In this document: positions 55,649 to 64,000 of the stretch, in pieces
Numbering within the stretch: position 1 is the first letter of the stretch
How the letters are laid out: each line of letters opens with the position of its first letter
Assembly: GCA_922989275.2 (NCBI GenBank)
Contig: OV277864.1
Location: 27,539,550-27,603,549, forward strand
Source of the DNA: Gari tellinella
Taxonomy: Eukaryota; Mollusca; Bivalvia; Cardiida; Psammobiidae
Direction of reading: 5' to 3'
DNA length: 64,000 nt
The notes under the pieces: model-generated
Seen by the model: only the letters and a program-made list of their open reading frames with translations
Told to the model about the DNA's origin: nothing
Database searches by the model: none
Position numbers and translations under genes: made by a program

Positions 55649-56304
55649 AAAAGTAATCCATATACCCAAGAAATAATTGGGTGCTGTCTCAAGATATTTT
55701 TCCAGGTGCGGATAAAGTGTAAAAAATTGATACTCTTGACCATATTTGTTTTGTTGCTTTGCACTAAGGTACAAACATAATGGGACAACTTTCAGAGTTC
55801 AAAATTTGTAAATAATTGATACATAAAAACACTTAAGTCTTGTTAATCTTGGCTCTAGCTTACGTGAGCAAACCTGAGTGGTGACCATCAATTTTGCGAT
55901 CTGTTGAATATCCAGCATCCATCATGCATTTTAGAGTTTACCCCATTGAAGTTCTGAGTATGAGTACATGAGTATGAAGAATGCAAACGGTCAAAAAAAT
56001 TGTTTGCTACCCTTAGAAACTCCAGCAGAGGTATGCAAGTTTCCGTATTAAGAATGTTGAGATTTTGACTGGTTATTAATTGGAAGGTGTAAGTTTGTTT
56101 ATATTTCCCCCAGCTTTCTGTACTGCCAAGCCCTAATGATGGATCATTTCTCAGATAACTCTCAGCTACCAGGAAGTGCAAACTGATCCATGAACACCCA
56201 CATCATACCTTGTTACACATTGTCTCATCTTTCTATGAACACCCACAACTTCCATAATAAACTGTCCTTGCCTATGGCTACCTATGAACACGATTTCTAT
56301 GAAT
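55649..56304. other. Gene-free stretch
   Basis: No gene or repeat recognised; the minus-strand frame at 55888-56181 has no recognisable domain. Confidence 0.45.
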
Positions 56305-56496
56305 CAGGGCTCCAGATAAGAGGGAGAAAACTGAACAAATTCAATGTTTTCTTAATCATTTCAGAACCAATCCTATGGTGTTACTACTCATTAAAATCGT
56401 CTCAAAGAGACGATTCTAATGAGTAGTGACACCATAGGAATTCATGCTGAAATAAAGATTTTAATTTTTGAAATACTTCCCTTATCTGGAGCCCTG
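56305..56496. mobile_element. Family F MITE
   Basis: Ends CAGGGCTCCAGATAAGAGGG and TTCCCTTATCTGGAGCCCTG. Central palindrome at about 56376-56440 (ACTACTCATTAAAATCGTCTC / GAGACGATTCTAATGAGTAG). Confidence 0.7.
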
Positions 56497-59312
56497 TATG
56501 AACATCCACAATATTCACCAAAATTATCCCTACCTATGCTTCTTCTTTGTAAATCAGAACTTGTGTTACTTAATCAAAAGAAGACAAATATGCAAGTTGT
56601 CCGCTCAAAATCAGGATTGTTTTCAGTGTTTTAGACTTGTGGTTGCTTTACTGTCGTCTTGCTTTAATCTGCAACCTATTTTCTGTTGTTGTTTTCAAGA
56701 AGCAACAAAACAACAATGGTGATGGCTCCTCTGTAGAATTGTCTTAAAAGCTTTACAATTTCTTAATAGGCAATTAATTGTCATAAGATTGCTTATGTAA
56801 CAGGTCCCTGATCTGGATCATCACTGTTCATAATACCAGTAGTTATTAACTTCTAGAATGTTTGTATGTTTTGTTCTGAGTTGTGTAATATAAATGACAG
56901 CATGTGGTTCCTCTAACACAACACCTGTACCTTACCTTGGCTCTTATCTAAGCTAATTACAAATTACATTTGGATAAGCTTCCGGCAGCTTCAACGTTTT
57001 TTCTCTACCAATCTTTCACTTTACCCTTAAAGCCACAATCTCAATTATAAACCATCTCATTTCATAGCCTTGATCGGTTTGATTTGTAAATGTTTTTTTC
57101 TGAAGTGGAATGCTAATACAAGTAAACAGCTAAGACCAAGACAAAATCAGGCAATTTAGGCAAATGGAATCTTTACACTGTTCTCCGAGCAATTATGTTT
57201 GGTTTTAAAGTTTGAAAGGATTGACTAGAGGAGACCACTTTAAAACTGTGGCAAGTTTACGCCCATCATAACCAGCCTCTATAAACACTTGACAACTTTA
57301 TTGTTCACTTCACAGCTAGCTCACTGATATGTTTGCAAAAATCATCATATTTTTTTACCCAGAAACATCCCCATAATATAAAACCATGGCAACAAACCAA
57401 GTAAAAAAGTCCCCCTAACACAAACATACTGTCAAACGGGTGTCCAGAGACCATTAGAAAACAAAACAGGTTGCAGGTTGTTGTCAAACACAAGTTATGC
57501 AGCATACTCCTTTAGGAACTTTCTGAGCTACTTGTATCCTGCACTAAGCAACTTTCTGTCTTCATTTGTATTGATTTATCTTCAATGAATTATTCTAAGT
57601 ACAACTGCAATAATAGCCTTGCATCATGAAGATGTTAGAGGTTGATTCAGTGCACAAGTGTTTTGTTCTAAATTGGAATAACCACTTCAATGGCCTTGAC
57701 CTTTGAGTATTAAATTTGCATGCTGGTGGCTATTAATTGATTACTATCATAGTCAAAAGAAAACAGCAAATAAAATGTTTGCTTAGAAATGACCAGACAC
57801 CAAGACTGTTATGTATTTGAAACAGTTCCATTGAAATATGATAAACCTGAAATTAAGACTAACATGAAGAATTATTGATGGTGTTCACCGACTGACCCCT
57901 AAAGACAAGTATATTTATCCTTAATAAGGGTTTTCAATGCTAAGAAGGATATAAAACACCAACAACAACTATATCTACAATATTAACATAAAGGATGCCA
58001 TCTCTACCCATGTAGCTCTCATTGCATTTTGGGACACATTCTGGTTTACTTTCAACCTGCTTTAAGTGATAACCTATCATCAAAACTAGAACTCGGCGCC
58101 ATTTCATGACTGTGTAGTGGTGCCGTAAAACTCAACTCAATCAATCAAAACTAGAAACAGTGTATGGGAATTTGGGTTAAAGCAATGACAAAGAGGAAAG
58201 TATGCTGTCTACACCCTAGTGGGTATGAGTGCTTGCAAGGATGGAACATCTCTTACAACAACAACAAAACAACAATCTGTCTTGCACTATAAGAAGTGTA
58301 AACAAGTTTTTTGACATTTGTGATGTATGGATAAATGTGTACAGTTGGATCTGTATTAAGTGATTATACAGACATAGATGCAGTAGCAATCTGTCTGACA
58401 GGTGGCACCTTAATGCAGAATACAAGAAATGCAAAAGGCTCCTTTAGGAGCCTATTACAGTACTTAGATTTTGCATTAAGCATGTATCTGTCTTTTAAAA
58501 GGTCCAACAGGGTTCTTCACTGGGGTGGCTCAAAAGAAATGTGACTGTTCAGATGATACCTGTAGAAGTAATCAAAGTGCAGAGATGCATGGGAACATCA
58601 CAGGCTCATTACTACTTGTATAAATCTCTAAGGCCATGCATGTCCTTCACACATGGTGATTCACTGTCACAAGCTACAGTAATATTGTATATATTCATAA
58701 TTGTGTAAATTCCTCAATGGAAGAATAATCCAGAGTTCCTAGTTTTGAAAACAAGTTACTATTTAGGACGCATTCTACATCACTTTCAGCCTGATTTAGG
58801 CAAAAATCTGTGAGAATATAGAAAATATTTCTTATTGTACATATTCATAAATTTGTAAATTGGAAATAATTTTGCTCAATGGAAGAATGAACTAGAGGGG
58901 TAAAAAGTGTATTTATGGGGTAATGGGGTAATAAAATATGTTATAAAATAACAATATCATTCATATGCATTCTAATGAAACTTTCTGCAGTATATTTTAT
59001 CCAGTATTATGCAATCACTTGTCTGTATAGATACCGTATCCATGCTTCATCATTAATGACCTTTTATCATACTTTGAGTCTATATATTACAGAGAAGCCT
59101 GTATCTAAATTGCATTTTTATCAAAAACCATAACTCTCAATGACTCAAAGTTATCACAGTACTAAGTAGGGCCTATGTCTGGTTCATTATTACTGCCAGT
59201 GAAATAACAATTGCTCTAATGATAAAAATCCTCCCATCAAGACATACTCAGGCTAGCTGACCACTGAAAGAAACATGCACATGTATGAGCACTGCTCATG
59301 ACAAACAGAATC
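56497..59312. other. Gene-free stretch with decayed E and B fragments
   Basis: Decayed E-type cores at about 57495-57548 and 58410-58480, and a decayed B copy at about 58720-58932 (ends GTATTTATGGGGTAATGGGG). The rest shows no gene. Confidence 0.5.
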
Positions 59313-59557
59313 TTAATCCATTACCTCATAAATACACCTTTTTACTCCTCCATTCCTCCACTGAAGAAATAAGTTCCACTTTATAATTATGAATATGAAT
59401 CATAACAAATATTTTCTATATCATAGCAGATGATAGCTTAAAGCTGGCTGAAAGAAAAGCAGAATGTGCCTTAAGGTGTATTCTGCGATACTTTCAACCT
59501 GCTGTAAGTTTGTCACTGGTTTCAAAAGTAGAAACAGGCTATGGGGTAATGGGTTAA
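59313..59557 (+). mobile_element. Family B MITE with core II
   Basis: TTAA at 59313-59316 and 59554-59557; CCATTACCTCATAAATACACC and GCTATGGGGTAATGGG ends. Confidence 0.75.
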
Positions 59558-61209
59558 ATGTACTTGAAAGTGGTAACTAAGCAATCACCTGTGTTTAGAA
59601 ACCACTTCTTTAGTGAGCTGAATGAAGATTTTAAGGTATCTTTCAAAAGCTTTAGCATTGACTGAGAAAATACGAATGCAATGGCATTTGCAAATAGGTC
59701 TCTGAGCTTCCAAAATATTTGTCATTCAAATAATCTTTCCAGAAATTTTGGAGGAATGAGTTATTTTTAAAATTCAGCTGAAAACAATTTGGAAGCAGAG
59801 GACATTCATTTCTATTGGAGGAGGGAACTGTTAAGTGTAATGCAACATGGGAGACTAATAAAGCCTGATTGTCGTTAACCCTTGCAATGCTGGGTAAACA
59901 TGTCGGCCTCAAAATTACTGTCTGTTGAAATTCAACTTTTAATTGAAGCATCTAAATATTTCAAGAAAAACAATCAAACATCACAATAGATTAGGATCCT
60001 GATCAGAGGCCGGGTTACTCAGCATCTGGTATAGTGATCTAGCCTGTTTGCCAGTGTCTAGAAATCTTGTTACCTACAGTCACTGCAAGGATTGAGTATG
60101 TAAGACAAACAAACCATTACCCAGTGGTCATAAAACAGCCATGATAACCTTTGCAATGTCACACACATGTCTACAAGAACTATTTTCACAATGTCTGGAT
60201 CCAGATCAGATATCACATGGTATGCTTATGTCAACAACTACATCACACATGAGTTATCTAACTTGCCAGGCAATCAGGTTTTGCAATCTAGTAGATACAT
60301 GTATAGGGCTGAAGCAGGTAACGACCTAGGTGTGACAAGGTGGGCATGAGGATTCTTCTCTCACTTCTACTCATGAAGATAATGTTTATTACATCAAGTC
60401 GTCATAATGGTGGACTTGCCGGCAGAGCAATCATTGTGGCTGTGATTACCCATGGAAAGAATTCCTGTTAAGTGAACCTCGCTCGTAAACACAGTGTAAA
60501 ACTCATTAATACAGGTAATTAACAGGAACCAAAAAATACAAAATCTGTCCACAAAACAGATTATAAGAAAACCACAAGCTATATAATATACCCACCACAT
60601 ACAAACACGCTATCAGTGTAAAATAAATGACCACTTTAAAGAAGAATTATTAATGCTGGTTGCTAAAAACAGGATGTAATTAAGTAAAGCAGAAAACTCT
60701 TAATTCGTTTCCCAATAGAATGTCCTTTTGACATTTATGTATTACTACTCAAAAGAAGCTAGTTCCACTTTATATTGTCAGTCATAAATATGCTTCATAA
60801 AAACATGTCCTATATCCTATATTTCCTGCTTTAAGTGATCACCAGTCTTCAAAACCTAAGAAATGGGCTATGGGGTAAAGGGTTAAAAGGAGCTTTCCGC
60901 TTTACTTTTATCCTAGCTGCTTTGAGCAACCACCTGCCCTAGACTTATTTCTTTTAGTTGGTCCTAACAGGGTGAGTTTACTGTATGTTAAAGTGAGATA
61001 CCATATGCTTGAACAGTGTTATGCTGGCAACAAATCAACTATAGACCTAAACAATTATCTACTGTTTATCTTTTTCCAGGCCATTTCATAGCTTATTAGC
61101 AGATTATTTGTAATAACTGCCTTAAAAACAAAATGGCTGCCTTAAATCTTATACCCCTCAGAATGCTATAACATTTTTTACTTCATTTTTACGAAAAGAC
61201 ACAAAACTG
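59558..61209. other. Gene-free stretch with fragments
   Basis: A decayed core I (about 59995-60053) and a decayed B copy (about 60700-60886). No recognisable domain in the short frames at 59652-60600. Confidence 0.45.
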
Positions 61210-62375
61210 TATTGTGCCTACAGGCACATTCCGATTTACTTTCAGACTGCTTTAAGCTACCATCTGCTTTGATAAGAAAATATTTCTGATGGTACATAAT
61301 TATACATGAATAAAGAGTAGCTATTTAATTCAAAGAAGGAATGAATTAAAAGGGTAACAAGAGCCCCATGGGGCATATTTCGCTCACCTGAGAATAAAAA
61401 TATCTAAGATCAGGGTACTAGGGTTTTAGACAAGAATATCTTTTTAAGTTTCCATTGAAAAAATCTATTTTTTGCTCATGTGACCTACTTATGCAACAGA
61501 CTGGAACCATTTGAACAAAATAGGTAAAGGACATCTAGAAATGTCACCATGCCGAATATCAAAGCTCTGGCCATATTTGTTTCACAGGAGAAGACGTTTG
61601 AAAATTTCACTATATAACTCTATGTAAAACAGTGACCCCCGGGGTGGGGAAAATTTTGACCCCAGGGGCATAATTTGAACAAACTTGATAGAGGACCTGT
61701 AGATGATGCTATGTGCCAAATATCTTAGCTCTGGCCTTGTAGTTTTTGACAAGAAGATTTTTTAAGTTTCTATAGAAAAAATCTATTTTTAGCTCCTGTG
61801 ACCTAGATAATTATGCAACAGACCGGAACAATTTGAACAAAATAGGTATAGGATATTTAGAAGTGTCACCATGCTGAATATCAAAGCTCTGGTCATATTA
61901 GTTTCAGAGGAGAAGACATTTGAAAATTCCACTATATACCTCTATGTAAAACTGTGACCCCTGGGGCGGGGCCAATTTTGACCCCATGGGCATAATTTGA
62001 ACAAACTTGATAGAGGACCTGTAGATGATGCTATATGTGCCAAATATCTAAGCTCTGGCCTTTACAGTTTTTGTCAAGAAGATTTTTTAAGATTTCCTTC
62101 ACTTTGGTTGCCATGGCAACCATAGTTCTGCGCGCATTGTTTTTAATTCTTTGAACAAATTTGAAAAAACTTGACCCAAGGAACTTTTCTGTAAAGTTTG
62201 GTTGAAATCTGTCAAGCGGTATTAGAGGAGATGTCATTTAAAGCAATTGTTAACGACTACGGATGACGGACAACGCACGACGACGGATGCCGGACACAGG
62301 GCCATCCCAATAGCTCACCTTGAGCCTTAGGCTCAGGTGAGCTAAAAAGGTGTATTGTTTGGAGTAATGGGTTAA
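61210..62375 (-). mobile_element. Family B copy split by G5
   Basis: 61210-61357 ends GAATTAAAAGGGTAA, and 62346-62375 continues AAAGGTGTATTG..GGAGTAATGGGTTAA. Together they read as the B right half, with G5 between TAA copies. Confidence 0.7.
61358..62345. mobile_element. G5: hairpin-ended element, possible TAA duplication
   Basis: TAA at 61355-61357 and 62343-62345. Starts CAAGAG, hairpin GCCCCATGGGGC, then TTCGCTCACCTGAG; ends AGCTCACCTTGAGCC..GGCTCAGGTGAGC. The interior has two ~315 bp units (AAAATCTATTTTTAGCTC-type at about 61458 and 61776). Because the surrounding B consensus is known (GGCGTAAAAAGG), the insertion point can be read directly. Confidence 0.7.
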
Positions 62376-62649
62376 GGTTACCCAGGTTACTTCAATGCCT
62401 GGCTGCTGACACAAGATTTAAGTGGCACACAGTTAGATTTCCCATTCAGGCCAGTATCTTTGGAGATTACATCTCAAATTGACATGAATTATGGACAAAA
62501 ACCATTTGGCAAGTACACCATGTTGGCAGGCCTTAAAATATATAGCCAAACCTGTAACTAAAACAACACATCATTATTAAAATTATAGCCATCATAATTG
62601 AAACAACATTTACACCACCATAACCCTTTTTATGCAGTGGTGCTGAGTA

Positions 62650-62901
62650 TTAATGCATTACCCAATAGCCTGTTTCTAGTTTTGAAGACAGGTGACCACT
62701 TTAAGCAGGTTGAAAGTAAAGCAGAATGCGCCTTAGGGCGCATTCTGCTTTACTTTAAGCCTGCTTTAAGCTACCATCTACTAGAATATAGAAAATATTT
62801 CTGATGATATATATTTATGACTGTATAAATCAGAACTATTTTCTTCAGTGGAGGAATAAATAAAAGGCGTAAAATGTCTTATTTATTGGGTTATGGGTTA
62901 A
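62650..62901 (-). mobile_element. Family B MITE, inverse orientation
   Basis: TTAA at 62650-62653 and 62898-62901; GCATTACCCAATAGCCTG on the left. Core II at about 62701-62770 (TGCGCCTTAGGGCGCA). Confidence 0.75.
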
Positions 62902-63395
62902 AGTCCTTTGCATACAGGTTTGAACCAGATCAGGCCTCACAGATTGGCAGGTCTTATCAGTATCAACACTGTTTGTCACTCAGATTGCATTTATGCATCT
63001 ATAAAGAAATAAAAGGAGGAGCATTAATTATTTTTGAATTTAGTCATAAACACACTACAAGAATTATTGGAACTTGCTACATTTGGGCATCATAACACTG
63101 TCTTGCAATGCAAATAATCAGTATTACAAAGTATGATTATCTGACTCCTTAAGGAGCTGTTCTATCTGGGTCTACACTGTTTTCAAAAGTGTCAATATTT
63201 TAGCAGGTTAAAGGGTTAAAGCAGAACTAGAATGCACATATATTTTACTACATACATCTCCAATGTATTAGCACTTAAATAAATCTTACACATATATTTT
63301 ACTATCTCCGATGTATTAACTCTTTAATTGATCTTACACCCATCAGTGTAGTAAAACTTTTCATTATTTCTCTAAGAGTGCACCTGTATGATATA
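62902..63395. other. Gene-free stretch
   Basis: Decayed core I halves at about 62920-62978 and 63148-63182; ATATATTTTACTA occurs twice near 63240-63305. No gene. Confidence 0.45.
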
Positions 63396-63711
63396 CAGTA
63401 TTCCCATTCTCTACAACAGCACCCTATGGGAGACAAAGATTGTGTGTGTTGTTTGGAGTGAGTTGTTATAGTGAGGTAAATTGACTTACATACAAACAGC
63501 TGGATTCAAGTTGTCTGTCACTTGTTATTAAGTTTTTCCTGTCAAAATTTCCAATATGTGACTGAGAAAAAAACCGCAGACGATAATTTTAAGCACACGA
63601 TTTTGCAGCCGAGAAAAAGTTGGACATGATTGTCTTGTTTGGGGAACAGCAGCAAGAGTTGTTGTAGGGAGGGAATCATTGTTCAGAGGGCCATTGTGGG
63701 AGGGTGCACTG
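63396..63711. mobile_element. Family D MITE, degraded
   Basis: Starts CAGTATTCCCATTCTCTACA after TA; ends GGGAGGGTGCACTG. The core I inside is reduced to AAACAGCTGGATTCAAG. Same layout as 38286-38643. Confidence 0.65.
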
Positions 63712-64000
63712 TTTAAGACATCACACTGCATCCTTATGATGCTGCAAATATGTCATCTGCTTAAAATAATGCCTGCAGCATTTTTTAAAATTCACTCTTT
63801 TTTATTAATATTTGTAGACATAAATCAAATGAAAAACATTTCAGATTCAGATCAAGCTCAAAAAGTTGCTGAGCATCATTCCAGCCATATTTTAGATATT
63901 TGTGAATGTCTGCCATACCTTTCCTAACCTTCAACAACGTAAGTCTTGCATCATTGGCTGTTTTGTTTCTCCATCAATATAATAACCTTATGTTGGCACA
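63712..64000. other. Window end, nothing recognised
   Basis: The short frame at 63679-63927 overlaps the D element end and shows no recognisable domain. Confidence 0.4.

Overview
The window looks like intergenic or intronic DNA from a bivalve-type mollusc genome; I infer the group and cannot name the species. The reasons are the AT-rich sequence, the absence of bacterial-style gene packing, and the dense nested repeats, including tandem-repeat elements bounded by hairpins (GCTCACC...GGTGAGC, GGGGCATAACTCTG motifs) that I associate with bivalve genomes. I found no host protein-coding exon, rRNA or convincing functional tRNA. The only convincing protein-coding sequence is a non-LTR retrotransposon (endonuclease plus reverse transcriptase, L1/Tx1-like) at 29739-33504, broken by a frameshift.

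Layout. (1) 1-24050: sparse DNA carrying many 200-260 bp MITE-like elements flanked by TTAA (families A, B, C), two 535 bp TTAA elements with an embedded class-II tRNA-like sequence (T1, T2), two foldback elements with a CRE palindrome (K1, K2), a cluster of TTCnnGAA motifs at 7507-7728, and a hairpin-ended tandem-repeat element (G1). (2) 24053-34150: a 94 bp satellite split by a family B MITE and by an 8.57 kb composite insertion flanked by a 28-30 bp direct repeat. The composite holds a 1307 bp copy of the downstream locus 35174-36480, a 2757 bp DNA transposon inside that copy (27 bp inverted termini, 7 bp target duplication), and a 5'-truncated LINE ending in a possible pseudoknot and poly(A). 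(3) 34488-47241: more family B, C, D, E and F MITEs and a 1.0 kb pogo/Tigger-like non-autonomous element (H). (4) 47994-50045, 53896-55648 and 61358-62345: G elements, two of them joined head to tail, inserted in older family B copies.

The broadest pattern concerns the small elements. Two kinds of central palindrome (core I, AAACAG..GATnAGA; core II, TTAAAGCAGG..AAAGCAGAA) occur inside two kinds of terminal structure (TTAA plus CYC.TT; TA plus CAGT..CTCTCTAyAACGAC), and all four combinations are present. The two arms of a core also differ from copy to copy in a matched way, as expected if arms are homogenised by conversion or hairpin copying, or are kept paired. Boundaries were read by eye; family assignments to transposase superfamilies rest on termini and target duplications only, because no transposase gene is visible.
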